DNA of 43,372 bases from Gemmatimonadota bacterium. GTDB lineage: Bacteria > Gemmatimonadota > Gemmatimonadetes > Gemmatimonadales > Gemmatimonadaceae. The notes beneath the pieces were generated by a model, which made no database searches, had not been told where the DNA came from, and saw only the letters and a list, made by a program, of their open reading frames with translations. The stretch spans positions 1 to 43,372 of the forward strand of contig JAGWRI010000238.1 of NCBI GenBank assembly GCA_028876525.1. Direction: 5' to 3'. Both the position numbers and the translations under genes were made by a program. Numbering within the stretch: position 1 is the first letter of the stretch; the number at the start of each line of letters is the position of its first letter. This document shows positions 6,669-15,968 of this stretch, one piece after another.

Positions 6669-7937
6669 GTGGACATCGCTCGACCAAAGAAGAAGAACAC
6701 GAAGAAGTACGTCATGTATTCCGTCGGGGCGTTGGCCGTCCTGGCGGTGACGATCTTCCTGTCGCGCCTCAAGCCGGCGGCGCCGACCGTGGACGGGAGC
6801 ACCCTGTGGACCGACACCGTGCGGCGCGGCGACATGGTGCTGGACGTGCGCGGGCCGGGGAATCTCGTTCCCGAGCACATTCGCCAGGTGACGGCGGCGG
6901 CCACGGGCCGCATCGACCGGCTGGTGGTGCAACCGGGCGAGCGCGTGGAGCCCAGTACGGTGCTCATCGAAATGTCGAATCCCGACGTCGAGATCGCCGC
7001 GCTGTCGGCGCAGCAGGCCTGGGCCCAGGCGCGGTCGCAGCTCATCGACCTGCGGAGCACGCTGGCCGGTGCGCAGCTGTCGCAGGAGGCGGCGATCGCG
7101 ACGCTCGAGACGCAGTATCTGACGGCGCAGAACGCGGCCCGCGCCACCGACTCGCTGGCGGTGCGGCACCTCGCGGCCGCGAACGACGTGGCGCAGAACC
7201 GCCGCGCGGTTGCCGAGCTGGCGGCGCGAATGCAGATCGAGCGGCAGCGGCTCGCGATCATGCGCCAGCAGTCCGATTCGCAGCTCGCGGCGCAGTCGTC
7301 GCAGGTGGCGCTGCTCAAGACCATGGCCGAAGCGCAGGAGAACAAGCGCACGGGGCTGCTCCTGAAGGCCGGCGACAGCGGCGTGCTGCAGGAGGACCAG
7401 ACGCTGGAGCTGGGCCAGTGGGTGACGGAGGGCCAGCTGGTGGCGAAGGTCGTCCAGCCGGGTAAGTTGAAGGCGGTATTACGGATTCCCGAAACCCAGG
7501 CCAAGGACGTCTCCGTGGGGCAGAAGGCGTCGATCGACACGCACAACGGGCTCATCCCGGGGCACGTGTCGCGCAAGGATCCCACGTCGCAGAACGGCAC
7601 GGTGACCGTGGACGTGGCGCTGGACGGGGCGCTCCCGGCGGGCGCGGTGCCCGATCTGAGCGTGGACGGAACCATTACCATCGAGAAGTTGACCAACGTG
7701 CTGTACACCGGGCGACCGGGCTACGGGGCGGGCACGGGGATGGTGGGGCTGTTCCGGGTCACGGACGGCGGCGCGGCGGCGGCGCGGGTGCAGGTGGAGC
7801 TGGGCCGCAGCTCGGTGAATCTGGTGGAGATCAAGCGGGGGCTCGCAGTGGGGGACACGGTGGTCCTGTCCGACATGTCGCAGTGGGACGCGGTGGACCG
7901 GGTGCGGTGCAGCCCGAAATGCCGCGTGGGACAGTAG
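6669..7937 (+). CDS. MacA-like periplasmic adaptor (HlyD/RND-MFP family)
   Basis: The 422-residue adaptor would bridge the inner-membrane ABC permease to an outer-membrane channel. From the GTG start come a short basic stretch (ARPKKKNTKK), one membrane helix (about residues 15-33) and a first beta/lipoyl half (VRRGDMVLDVRGPGNLVPEHIRQVTAAATGRIDRLVV). A long Ala/Gln-rich alpha-hairpin coiled coil covers about residues 95-235; then come the second lipoyl half (GLLLKAGDSGVLQEDQTLELGQWV), a beta-barrel and a membrane-proximal domain. GTG 6669 is chosen because GAGGA lies 5 bases upstream and 37 bases of leader from the sigma-54 promoter end there; an ATG at 6597 would lie before the transcription start. 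It is the first gene of the operon with two ATPases and a permease. The coiled coil is long enough to reach a TolC-type channel, though none is encoded in this operon. Confidence 0.88.
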   Translation: MDIARPKKKNTKKYVMYSVGALAVLAVTIFLSRLKPAAPTVDGSTLWTDTVRRGDMVLDVRGPGNLVPEHIRQVTAAATGRIDRLVVQPGERVEPSTVLIEMSNPDVEIAALSAQQAWAQARSQLIDLRSTLAGAQLSQEAAIATLETQYLTAQNAARATDSLAVRHLAAANDVAQNRRAVAELAARMQIERQRLAIMRQQSDSQLAAQSSQVALLKTMAEAQENKRTGLLLKAGDSGVLQEDQTLELGQWVTEGQLVAKVVQPGKLKAVLRIPETQAKDVSVGQKASIDTHNGLIPGHVSRKDPTSQNGTVTVDVALDGALPAGAVPDLSVDGTITIEKLTNVLYTGRPGYGAGTGMVGLFRVTDGGAAAARVQVELGRSSVNLVEIKRGLAVGDTVVLSDMSQWDAVDRVRCSPKCRVGQ

Positions 7938-7985
7938 GCGAAGGGCCGCGCGCCGGATGCGGCGCTCAACATCGGGGAGAGACTC

Positions 7986-8696
7986 ATGGCAACGAACGGA
8001 CAGGCGCTCATCCAGCTGCAGGGCATTCGCAAGGTGTTCTACACCGACGAGGTGGAGACGCACGCGTTGTCCGACGTGCACCTCGAGATCCGGCAGGGGG
8101 AGTACATCGCCATTGCCGGCCCGTCGGGGTGCGGCAAGACGACCCTGCTCTCGATCCTCGGCCTGCTCGACACGCCCAGCGACGGCGAGTACCTGCTCGA
8201 CGGCCGCCCGGTGGCCGGGCTCGACGCCGCCGACCGGGCGCGCGTCCGCAACCGGCAGATCGGGTTCATCTTCCAGGCGTTCAACCTGATCGGCGATCTC
8301 ACCGTGTACGAGAACGTGGAGCTGCCGCTCACGTATCGCGGCATGAGCGCCGGCGAGCGCAAGGAGCGCGTGCACGCGGCGCTGGATCGCGTCGGGATGT
8401 CGCATCGCGTGAAGCACTTTCCGGCGCAGCTGTCGGGCGGCCAGCAGCAGCGCGTGGCGGTGGCGCGGGCGGTGGCCGGCGACCCGGCGATCCTGCTCGC
8501 CGACGAGCCCACCGGCAACCTCGACTCGGCCAACGGCGAGCAGGTCATGGACCTGCTGCGCGAGCTGCACCGCAACGGCGCCACGATCTGCATGGTGACG
8601 CACGATCCGCGCTATGCGGCGCACGCCGACCGCGGCGTGAACCTGTTCGACGGCCGCGTCGTGGACGAGCAGCCCACCGCCACGGCGCACGCGTGA
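7986..8696 (+). CDS. ABC transporter ATP-binding protein, canonical (MacB/LolD type)
   Basis: This 236-residue ATPase has all motifs intact: Walker A GPSGCGKT (residues 45-52), Q-loop near residue 97, signature LSGGQQQR (149-156), Walker B ILLADE (169-174), D-loop NLDS (178-181) and switch His206 in VTHD. The ATG has GGGGAGAG about 7 bases upstream. It belongs to the MacB/LolD/FtsE class that powers FtsX-fold permeases by mechanotransmission instead of moving substrate through the membrane. It sits 48 bases after the adaptor and 13 bases before a second, divergent ATPase, and the permease follows. This subunit should supply a fully active nucleotide site. Confidence 0.93.
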   Translation: MATNGQALIQLQGIRKVFYTDEVETHALSDVHLEIRQGEYIAIAGPSGCGKTTLLSILGLLDTPSDGEYLLDGRPVAGLDAADRARVRNRQIGFIFQAFNLIGDLTVYENVELPLTYRGMSAGERKERVHAALDRVGMSHRVKHFPAQLSGGQQQRVAVARAVAGDPAILLADEPTGNLDSANGEQVMDLLRELHRNGATICMVTHDPRYAAHADRGVNLFDGRVVDEQPTATAHA

Positions 8697-8709
8697 GCCC
8701 CGCTCCTCG

Positions 8710-9369
8710 ATGATCTCCCTCCGCAACGTCGAGAAGAGCTATCCCATCGCCGGCGGGCAGTCGTTCGTGCTCCGCCAGATCACGGCCGACATCGCCGCCG
8801 GCGAGTTCGTGACGATCATGGGCCCGTCGGGGGCCGGCAAGTCGACGCTGCTGGCGATTCTCGGCATGCTCGACGGCGCGTGGACGGGCGAGTACCAGCT
8901 GTTCGACCACGCGGTGCACAAGCTCGACACCAAGCGGCGCGTCGCGCTGCACAAGCAGTACGTGGGGTTCGTGTTCCAGCAGTACCACCTGCTCGACGAC
9001 CTCACGGTGGCCGAGAACCTGGACATCCCGCTTTCGTACCGCGACGTCAGGAAGTCGGAGCGGCAGGCGGTGGTGGCCGATACGCTGGACCGGTTCGGCA
9101 TGGTGGCCAAGAAGGACCTCTATCCGCGCCAACTGTCCGGCGGGCAGCAGCAGCTCGTGGCGGTGGCGCGGGCCGTGATCCACCAGCCGTCCATCCTGCT
9201 GGCCGACGAGCCCACGGGCAACCTCCACTCGGCGCAGGGCGCGGAGATCATGGAGTTGTTCACGAAGCTCAACAAGCAGGGCACGACGATCGTCCAGGTG
9301 ACGCACTCGGAAGTGAACGCCGCGTACGGCAACCGGATCATCAATCTCAGGGACGGGTGGATCGTGTAG
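8710..9369 (+). CDS. ABC transporter ATP-binding protein with altered signature and D-loop
   Basis: The 219-residue ATPase resembles its neighbour (7986-8696) but departs from consensus in three places. The signature is LSGGQQQL (residues 142-149) where the family has Arg at the last position. The D-loop is NLHS (171-174) in place of NLDS. The switch His199 is kept, but the next residue is Ser (VTHS) in place of Asp. Walker A GPSGAGKS (38-45) and Walker B ILLADE (162-167) are intact. The pairing of one canonical and one altered ATPase with a single double-length permease suggests a heterodimeric motor, by analogy with asymmetric ABC exporters; a homodimer cannot be excluded. There is no clear Shine-Dalgarno, so coupling to the upstream gene is likely. 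Confidence 0.9.
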   Translation: MISLRNVEKSYPIAGGQSFVLRQITADIAAGEFVTIMGPSGAGKSTLLAILGMLDGAWTGEYQLFDHAVHKLDTKRRVALHKQYVGFVFQQYHLLDDLTVAENLDIPLSYRDVRKSERQAVVADTLDRFGMVAKKDLYPRQLSGGQQQLVAVARAVIHQPSILLADEPTGNLHSAQGAEIMELFTKLNKQGTTIVQVTHSEVNAAYGNRIINLRDGWIV

Positions 9370-9397
9370 TCGGCGCGGCGCGCGCCGGAGGATCCCG

Positions 9398-11779
9398 ATG
9401 AACGACCTGCGGCTCGCGGTCCGCACGCTGCTCAAGCGTCCGCTGTTCGCCGCGGTGGCGATCGTGACGCTGGCGCTGGGCATCGGCGCGACGACGACGC
9501 TGTTCACGATCGTGAACGCCGTGCTGCTGCGGCCGCTCCCGTATCCCCGCGCGGGGCGGATCGTGTCCATCTCCGAGCGCCAGGACGGACAGGACCAGCA
9601 GGTGGCCCGGGTGGGCGACTACTACGCGTGGCGCCACGCGCCCGCGTTCGCGTCGCTCGCGATGTATGGCGGCACGAGCCGCGTGGTGCGCCTCGGGGGG
9701 TCGCCGGTCCGCGTGGGCGGCGCGAGCGTGTCGAGTTCGTTCTTTTCGGTGTTCGAGGCGCGGCCGGCGCTGGGCCGCGCGTTCCGCGCCGACGAGGACG
9801 TGGGCGGCGGACCGGACGTGGTCGTGCTCTCGGACACGCTCTGGCGGCGGCTCGGCGCCGATCCGTCCATCGTCGGGCGCGCGATCGAGCTCGACGATCG
9901 GCCGGTGGCGGTGTTGGGCGTGATGCCGCCGGGGTTCGCGGCGCCGAGGAACGCCTGGTTCTGGGTGCACATCGGGATGGACTCGACTCCGGACGACGGC
10001 TCGACGTACTACGTCCAGGTCGTGGGCCGGCTTGGGCCCGGCGTTTCGACGGCCGCGGCGCGATCGGAGGTCGCGACGGTCCTGGCCCACGTGCCGGCGC
10101 CGGCCGTGGCCAAGGGGGCGCCGCAGGAGAGTCCGCGCACGCCGGTGCTGATGACGCTGCACGACCGGCTGTACGGCGAGATGCGGCCCGCGCTGCTCCT
10201 GCTGCTCGGCGCGGTCGCGTTCCTCCTGCTCATTGCCTGCGCCAACGTGGCGAACCTCCTGCTGGCGCGCGGCGCCGCGCGCCAGCGCGAGTTCGCGGTG
10301 CGGGTGGCGCTCGGCGCGTCGCGGTGGCGGCTGGCGCGGCAGCTTCTATTGGAGAGCGTCGTGGTGAGCGTGGCCGGCGGCGCGCTGGGACTGCTGGTTC
10401 CGCTGTGGACGCTGGATTTCTTTCTCGGGATCAGCCCGGCCAGCATGTCGCGCGTGGGCGACATTCGCCTGAACGGCACGGTGCTGGCGTTCACCGCCGC
10501 GCTGTCGATGGTGACGGGAGTGGCGTTCGGCCTGATCCCGGCCTTTGCCGCCACGGGCAGGGAGACGTTCCGCGCGCTCAAGGAGGGCGGCGCGCGGCGC
10601 ACCGGCACCACAACGCAGCGGCGCATCCGCCAGGCCCTGGTGGTGGCGGAGCTCACGATCGCGCTGGTCGTGCTCACGGGCGCCGGCCTGCTCACGCGCA
10701 GTTTCGCACGGGCGGTGGCGGTGGACGTGGGATTCGAACCGGCGCGGGCGATCAAACTGGAGTTGTATCTCACCCAGAAGGCATTTCCACGCGATTCGCT
10801 GGCGATGCGGTTCTTCGATCGCACGGTTCGGCAGATCGCAGCGATGCCCGGGGTGAGGTCCGTGGGATACGCGGACGCGACGGGGATCGACGGTTACCAC
10901 GCGACGATCCGCAGCTTCCGCCCGGGCACGCAGACGATGGGCCCGCCGATGGCGCTCGAGCATGTGAGCGCCGACTTCATGAAGGCCTTCGGGTCGAAGC
11001 TCGTGGCGGGCCGGCTCATCGATGCGCGGGATCAGGCGGGGAGCGAGCGCGTGGCGGTGGTGAGCCAAGCCGCCGCCGAGGCGCTCTATCCGGGGAAGCC
11101 GGCGATGGGCAAGACGGTGTTCATCGGCGACCGGCGCGGCGAGGCGACGATCGTCGGGATGGTCGAGAATCTGCAGCTGCCCGGCTCCGCCCAGCCCCGC
11201 CTGCCCCAGATCTACGCACCGATTACGCAGGCATCGAGCTCGCCCTACGTTGTGGCCGTGAGGTACTCGGGAAGTACCGCCCCGCTGCTCGCCGCGATCC
11301 GCGGCATGATCGCCGGCTACGATCCCCTGCAGCTCGGCGCGTCGGTGGCGCCGATGCAGGAGCAGCTCGACCAGATCGTGGCCCCGCGCCGATTCAGCTC
11401 GATCGTGATCGACGCGTTCGCGGCCCTCGCGCTGGTGCTCGCGGCGGTGGGGCTGTACGGCGTGATGGCCTACCAGGTCGCGCAGCGCACGCAGGAGCTG
11501 GGCATTCGCATGGCCCTCGGCGCCGACCGGCGCCGGGTGCTGGGGTTCGTGTTGCGCGAGGGGATGGAACTGGCCATGCTCGGCACCGTCTGCGGCATCG
11601 GGCTGTCGCTGGCCCTGTCGCGCTTCCTCGCGGGGATGTTGTTCGGCGTCACGCCGCGCGACGTGCCGACCTTCGCCGGGGTGTCGCTCACGCTCATTGC
11701 CGTCGCGCTCGTTGCCTGCTACCTCCCGGCCCGGCGGGCCACGCGCGTGGATCCGATGGTCGCGCTGCGGTACGAGTGA
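9398..11779 (+). CDS. ADOP-type ABC permease (duplicated MacB/FtsX permease)
   Basis: The 793-residue permease holds two MacB-like halves in one chain. The first half has TM1 (about residues 14-45, ending LLRPLPYP, the typical ADOP entry), a large periplasmic core, then three helices around residues 265-390 ([33 protein letters not shown] is the FtsX coupling region). The second half starts with a helix near residue 415, has another periplasmic core, and ends with three helices and [10 protein letters not shown]. ADOPs are usually 'orphan' permeases without nearby ATPases, whereas here two ATPases and an adaptor precede it. GGAGG sits 5 bases before the ATG. It is expected to be an inner-membrane mechanotransmission exporter; the substrate (peptide, lipid or drug) is unknown. 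Confidence 0.9.
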   Translation: MNDLRLAVRTLLKRPLFAAVAIVTLALGIGATTTLFTIVNAVLLRPLPYPRAGRIVSISERQDGQDQQVARVGDYYAWRHAPAFASLAMYGGTSRVVRLGGSPVRVGGASVSSSFFSVFEARPALGRAFRADEDVGGGPDVVVLSDTLWRRLGADPSIVGRAIELDDRPVAVLGVMPPGFAAPRNAWFWVHIGMDSTPDDGSTYYVQVVGRLGPGVSTAAARSEVATVLAHVPAPAVAKGAPQESPRTPVLMTLHDRLYGEMRPALLLLLGAVAFLLLIACANVANLLLARGAARQREFAVRVALGASRWRLARQLLLESVVVSVAGGALGLLVPLWTLDFFLGISPASMSRVGDIRLNGTVLAFTAALSMVTGVAFGLIPAFAATGRETFRALKEGGARRTGTTTQRRIRQALVVAELTIALVVLTGAGLLTRSFARAVAVDVGFEPARAIKLELYLTQKAFPRDSLAMRFFDRTVRQIAAMPGVRSVGYADATGIDGYHATIRSFRPGTQTMGPPMALEHVSADFMKAFGSKLVAGRLIDARDQAGSERVAVVSQAAAEALYPGKPAMGKTVFIGDRRGEATIVGMVENLQLPGSAQPRLPQIYAPITQASSSPYVVAVRYSGSTAPLLAAIRGMIAGYDPLQLGASVAPMQEQLDQIVAPRRFSSIVIDAFAALALVLAAVGLYGVMAYQVAQRTQELGIRMALGADRRRVLGFVLREGMELAMLGTVCGIGLSLALSRFLAGMLFGVTPRDVPTFAGVSLTLIAVALVACYLPARRATRVDPMVALRYE

Positions 11780-11838
11780 GCGGGGGCGGCCCGCGCTCCG
11801 CCGTGGCCCCCCTGCCGCCTTTCGGATAAGCTTCCCAC

Positions 11839-13203
11839 ATGACCGCCTCAGCCGCCGCCAGGATTCTGGTTGCCGACGACGACCGCGACGTCCTCGAAGC
11901 CCTTCGCCTGCTCCTCCGCGGCGAGGGGTACGAGCTCGAGACCGCCGCCTCGCCGCACGCCGTGGTCTCGGCCGTGGGCGCGCAGGATTTCGACGCCGTG
12001 CTCATGGACATGAACTACACCCGCGATACGACGGGCGGCGTCGAGGGACTGGATCTGCTCGCGCGGCTCCAGGCGGTGGACGCCACGCTCCCCGTGGTCG
12101 TCATGACCGCCTGGGGCAGCATCGAGGGCGCGGTGGCCGCGCTGCACCGCGGCGCACGCGACTACATCGAGAAGCCGTGGAACAACGCGCGGCTGCTGCA
12201 CGTGCTGGCCACGCAGGTCGAGTTGGGCCGCGCGATTCGCCGCGGCCAGCGGCTGGAGAGCGAGAACCGCGCGCTGCGCCCCGAGGGCGCACCCCAGCTC
12301 ATCGCGCAGTCGGCCGCCATGCAGCCCGTGCTGCGGCTCATGGAGCGCATCGGCCCCTCCGACGCCAGCGCTCTCATCACGGGCGAGCACGGCACGGGCA
12401 AGGAAGTCGTGGCCCACTGGCTGCACGCCGCATCGCCGCGCCGCGGCCGGCCGATGGTGACGGTGAATCTGGGCGGACTTTCCGAAGGCGTGTTCGAGAG
12501 CGAGATGTTCGGTCACGTGAAGGGCTCGTTCACCGACGCCAGGGCCGACCGCGTGGGCCGGTTCGAGCTGGCCGACGGCGGCACGCTCTTCCTGGACGAG
12601 GTCGCGAACGTCTCTCCCGCCATGCAGGCCAAGCTGCTGCGCGTGCTGCAGACCGGGGAGTTCGAGCGCGTGGGCTCGTCCAGGACGCGCCGGGTGGACG
12701 TGCGGATCCTGGCGGCGACCAACGCCGATCTGCGCGGCGAGGTCGCCGCGGGCCGATTCCGCGAGGATCTGTTCTTCCGCCTCAACACCGTGGAGTTGCA
12801 CCTGCCGCCGCTGCGCGAGCGGCGCGACGACATCGGGCTGCTCGCCACGCACTTCCTGCAGCGGTTCGCGGCGCACTATCGGCGTCCGGTGACCGGGTTC
12901 GCCCCCGAGGCCATGGCGGCCCTGCTCCGTTACGGCTGGCCGGGTAACGTGCGCGAGCTGGCGCACGCCGTGGAGCGCGCCACGCTGCTGGCGCAGGGCG
13001 AGCTGATGCTGGTCACGGACTTCGCCCTGCAGCCCGCCGGCGGCGGCGCCGCGCCGCTCGAGGACATGAGCCTCGAAGACGTGGAGCGCGTGCTGATCCA
13101 GAAGGCGATGGCGCGCCACGACGGCAACGTCAGCCTGGCCGCCAGGGCGCTCGGCCTCTCGCGCAGCGCGCTTTACCGCCGCCTCCAGCGGCACGCGCTC
13201 TAG
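11839..13203 (+). CDS. NtrC-family sigma-54-dependent response regulator
   Basis: The 454-residue regulator has a receiver domain (acidic pocket Asp13-Asp15, phospho-acceptor Asp57, Thr90, Lys112). An AAA+ domain follows, with Walker A GEHGTGKE at 182-189 and Walker B GTLFLDE at 248-254. A Fis-type helix-turn-helix ends the protein ([20 protein letters not shown]). The loop that contacts sigma-54 reads GSFTDA (229-234) instead of GAFTGA: the key Phe and Thr are kept, while Ala and Gly are replaced. It should be phosphorylated by the kinase encoded 9 bases downstream and should activate the RpoN promoter at 6605, with 6507-6523 as a likely binding site. A TAAGCT box six bases before the ATG and the lack of a Shine-Dalgarno would fit a leaderless second transcript, though read-through from the operon is also possible. 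Confidence 0.93.
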   Translation: MTASAAARILVADDDRDVLEALRLLLRGEGYELETAASPHAVVSAVGAQDFDAVLMDMNYTRDTTGGVEGLDLLARLQAVDATLPVVVMTAWGSIEGAVAALHRGARDYIEKPWNNARLLHVLATQVELGRAIRRGQRLESENRALRPEGAPQLIAQSAAMQPVLRLMERIGPSDASALITGEHGTGKEVVAHWLHAASPRRGRPMVTVNLGGLSEGVFESEMFGHVKGSFTDARADRVGRFELADGGTLFLDEVANVSPAMQAKLLRVLQTGEFERVGSSRTRRVDVRILAATNADLRGEVAAGRFREDLFFRLNTVELHLPPLRERRDDIGLLATHFLQRFAAHYRRPVTGFAPEAMAALLRYGWPGNVRELAHAVERATLLAQGELMLVTDFALQPAGGGAAPLEDMSLEDVERVLIQKAMARHDGNVSLAARALGLSRSALYRRLQRHAL

Positions 13204-13212
13204 CGGCCCCGC

Positions 13213-14520
13213 ATGCCGTCGCACGAGCGCCAGGTCACCATCCTCGCGCTGGTCTCGCCCCTCCCGCCGCTGGCGATCGCCCTGGCGCTGCTCTGGACGG
13301 GCGGCTTCGAGCCGCGCACGCAGTGGACGCTCAGCATCCTGCTCGTCGCGCTGTGGCTGATCCTGGCCGCGATGCTCCGCGAGCGCGTGGTGCGCCCGCT
13401 GCAGACGCTGTCCAACATGCTGGCGGCGATCCGCGAGCAGGACTACTCCCTGCGGGGACGGCGCGCCGGTGCCGGCGACGCGCTGGGACTCGCCATGCTC
13501 GAGTTGAATTCGCTGATGGACGAGCTGCGCGAGCGGCGGCTGGGCGCGCTCGAGGCGACCGCGCTGCTCCGGCGCGTGATGGCCGAGATCGACGTCGCCG
13601 TGTTCGCGTTCGACGACGAGGGCGCGTTGCGGCTGGTGAACGCCGCCGGCGAGCGGCTGCTCGGCGCCCCGGCGGAGCGGCTGCTGGGACGCCGGGCCGA
13701 CGAGCTCGGCCTGGCGGCGTGTCTCGACGGCGACGCGCCGCGAATCGTGGAGCTCGCCCTCGGCGCGCAGCGCGGCCGGTGGGAGATGCGGCGCGGGGCC
13801 TTCCGCCAGGGGGGGCGCCCGCACCAGTTCGTCATGCTGGCCGACGTCAGCCGCGCCCTGCGCGAAGAGGAGCGCAAGGCGTGGCAGCGGCTCATCCGCG
13901 TGCTCGGCCACGAGATCAACAACTCGATCGCGCCCATCAAGTCGCTGGCCGAGCAGTTCCGCGACCTGCTGCACCGCCGCGCCCCCGACGACGCGATGCG
14001 CGACGACATGGAGCGCGGCCTGGGCGTGATCGCCAACCGCTCCGAGGCGCTGACGCGCTTTCTCGCGTCGTACACCAGGCTGGCCAAGCTTCCGGCGCCC
14101 CGGCTCGCCCCGATGGACGTCGCCGCCTGGACCAGGCGCATCGCCCAGCTCGAGACGCGGCTCGCCGTCGAGGTGCGCCCGGGCCCCGACGTCACGCTGC
14201 TGGCCGACGGCGACCAGCTCGATCAGGCGCTGATCAACCTCGTGCGCAACGCCGCCGACGCGGCGCTCGAAACGGGGGGCGGCGTGCGCATCGGATGGGC
14301 GCGCGAGGGGTCGCGCTTCGCGCTCACCGTGCAGGACGACGGCCCCGGGCTCCCGAAGACCTCGAACCTGTTCGTCCCGTTCTTCACCACGAAGCCCGGC
14401 GGCTCGGGAATCGGACTCGTGCTCACGCAGCAGATTGCCGAAGCGCACGGAGGGACCGTCGCGCTCTCCGACCGCGCCGACGGCCACGGGTGCGAGGCCC
14501 GGCTCGTCCTGCCCTGCTGA
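13213..14520 (+). CDS. NtrY-like membrane sensor histidine kinase
   Basis: The 435-residue kinase has two closely spaced membrane helices (about residues 8-30 and 37-56) with almost no periplasmic loop, then a HAMP-like stretch (RVVRPLQTLSNML), a PAS-like domain (about 118-215), a dimerisation helix with the phospho-accepting His233 in LGHEINNSIAPIKSLAEQF, and an ATPase domain with N box (NLVRNAADAAL), G1 (DDGPGLP) and G2 (GGSGIGLVL). The short loop suggests it senses something in the membrane or cytoplasm, perhaps membrane stress or the exporter itself. It follows the response regulator with a 9-base gap and forms its cognate pair. The gene converges with the decarboxylase, leaving 7 bases between stops. 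Confidence 0.92.
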   Translation: MPSHERQVTILALVSPLPPLAIALALLWTGGFEPRTQWTLSILLVALWLILAAMLRERVVRPLQTLSNMLAAIREQDYSLRGRRAGAGDALGLAMLELNSLMDELRERRLGALEATALLRRVMAEIDVAVFAFDDEGALRLVNAAGERLLGAPAERLLGRRADELGLAACLDGDAPRIVELALGAQRGRWEMRRGAFRQGGRPHQFVMLADVSRALREEERKAWQRLIRVLGHEINNSIAPIKSLAEQFRDLLHRRAPDDAMRDDMERGLGVIANRSEALTRFLASYTRLAKLPAPRLAPMDVAAWTRRIAQLETRLAVEVRPGPDVTLLADGDQLDQALINLVRNAADAALETGGGVRIGWAREGSRFALTVQDDGPGLPKTSNLFVPFFTTKPGGSGIGLVLTQQIAEAHGGTVALSDRADGHGCEARLVLPC

Positions 14521-14527
14521 GGTCCGC

Positions 14528-15946
14528 TCAGGCCGACGCGCGCACCAGCTCGATCACGGCGCGGACGTCGTCTTCCGTCGTGCGGTAGTTCAGGATGCAG
14601 AGGCGCAGGGAGTACGCCCCGCGCAGGCGCGTCGAGGACATGAGCACCCGCTGTGTGGCGTTGGCCGCCGCGTTCACCCGCTCGTTGAGCGCGTCGAGCG
14701 CGGCCGGGTCGTCCGTGCCCGGCGGATGCACGCGGAAGCAGACGACGCCGAACTGCGCCGGCGAGAGCACCTCGAGATCCGGCGCCTCGCGCACCAGCCG
14801 CTCGGCCACGTCCGCCAGCCGCATGCATTCGGCAATCGCCCCGCGAATCGCCGCGAGGCCGAAGTAATTGACCGACACCCAGACCTTGAGCGCTCGCGAA
14901 TAGCGCGTGAGCTGCTCCCCGGCGTCGGCGAAGTTCACGTCCTGGTCGCGCGCCTCGACGTCCCGGAGGTAGTCCGGCAGGACGTGGAACGCCGCCTCGA
15001 GGGCCTTCGGGTCGCGCGCCAGCAGGCAGCCGCACTCGAAGGGCACGTACAGCCACTTGTGGGGATCGAGCGTGACGCTGTCGGCGCGCTCGATTCCGGC
15101 CAGCAGCGCGCGCCCCCGGTCGGTGAGCGCCGCGAACCCAGCGTAGGCCGCGTCCACGTGATACCAGAGCCGCTCGCGGGCCGCGATGTCGGCCATCGCG
15201 TGCAGCGGATCCACGGCGCCGGTGTTCGTCGCCCCGGCATTGCCCACGATCAGGAAGGGGACGAGCCCCGCCGCGCGGTCGCGAGCGATGGCCGCCGCGA
15301 GCGCGTCGGGGCGCAGCCGGAACCGGTCGTCGCTCGGCACCAGCCGCACGTTGGCGCGCGGCACGCCGGCGATCCACGCCGCCCGGGCCACCGACGAGTG
15401 CGCCTGGCCGGAGCAGTACATCGCGAGGCGCGGCAGATCCTCCGCGCGGTCGCCCAGCGCGGCGTGCCGCGCCGCGACCACCGCGGTGAGGGTCGCGTTC
15501 GAGCCGCCGGAGGTGAGCAGCCCGCGCGTGCCGTCGGGCAGGCCGAGCCAGCCGCGGAACCATTCGAGCACGGTGAGCTCGACCTCGTTGGGCCCCGCCG
15601 CCACCGACCATACCCCGGCGAAGAAGTTGTACCCGGTGGCGATCCAGTCGCCCAGCACCGCGGGAAAGGTCGGCGCGCTGGGCACGTAGCCCATGAATCG
15701 CGGATGCGGCTCGCGCGCGTGATAGGGAAACACGCGCGCCTGGAGCGTGGCCACGATGCCGTCGAACGGCGCGCCGGCTTCAGGCGCCACGGCGGGGAGC
15801 GCCGCGAGGTCGCGCGCCTCCCGGCGCCCGATCGGATGCTGCACCGGCTCGTCGCGCACGCGCGCGAGGTGCGCGGCCACGAGATCGGCCACCCGGCGGC
15901 CGAGCCGGACCATCGTCGCCTCGTCGAGATCGAGCGGAGACGGCAC
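14528..15946 (-). CDS. PLP-dependent group II amino-acid decarboxylase (aromatic-L-amino-acid decarboxylase type)
   Basis: The 472-residue enzyme is a fold-type I pyridoxal-phosphate decarboxylase. The signature DPHKW contains the PLP-binding lysine, HVDAAYAG carries the Asp that contacts the pyridine nitrogen, and TSGGSNATLTA binds the phosphate. The N-terminal PHPRFMGYVPSAPT block is typical of the tyrosine/DOPA/tryptophan decarboxylase group, so it probably makes an amine or aldehyde from an aromatic amino acid. The GTG at 15946 is used because family members start with a PLDLD segment ahead of the first helix, which this start includes; an ATG at 15913 has a better ribosome site (GAGG, 5 bases) and is the alternative. 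It lies 22 bases after the histone-like gene, same strand. The exact substrate cannot be told. Confidence 0.88.
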   Translation of the reverse strand: MPSPLDLDEATMVRLGRRVADLVAAHLARVRDEPVQHPIGRREARDLAALPAVAPEAGAPFDGIVATLQARVFPYHAREPHPRFMGYVPSAPTFPAVLGDWIATGYNFFAGVWSVAAGPNEVELTVLEWFRGWLGLPDGTRGLLTSGGSNATLTAVVAARHAALGDRAEDLPRLAMYCSGQAHSSVARAAWIAGVPRANVRLVPSDDRFRLRPDALAAAIARDRAAGLVPFLIVGNAGATNTGAVDPLHAMADIAARERLWYHVDAAYAGFAALTDRGRALLAGIERADSVTLDPHKWLYVPFECGCLLARDPKALEAAFHVLPDYLRDVEARDQDVNFADAGEQLTRYSRALKVWVSVNYFGLAAIRGAIAECMRLADVAERLVREAPDLEVLSPAQFGVVCFRVHPPGTDDPAALDALNERVNAAANATQRVLMSSTRLRGAYSLRLCILNYRTTEDDVRAVIELVRASA

Positions 15947-15968
15947 TACCGCGGTCCCGCCCGGCCCA

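Noticed and set aside
11791-11812. GG-N10-GC (TGGCCCCCCTGCCGC) as a second sigma-54 promoter before the regulator
   Set aside because: The -24 and -12 elements are poor matches (TGGCCC and CCGC) in a GC-rich run where such pairs occur by chance.
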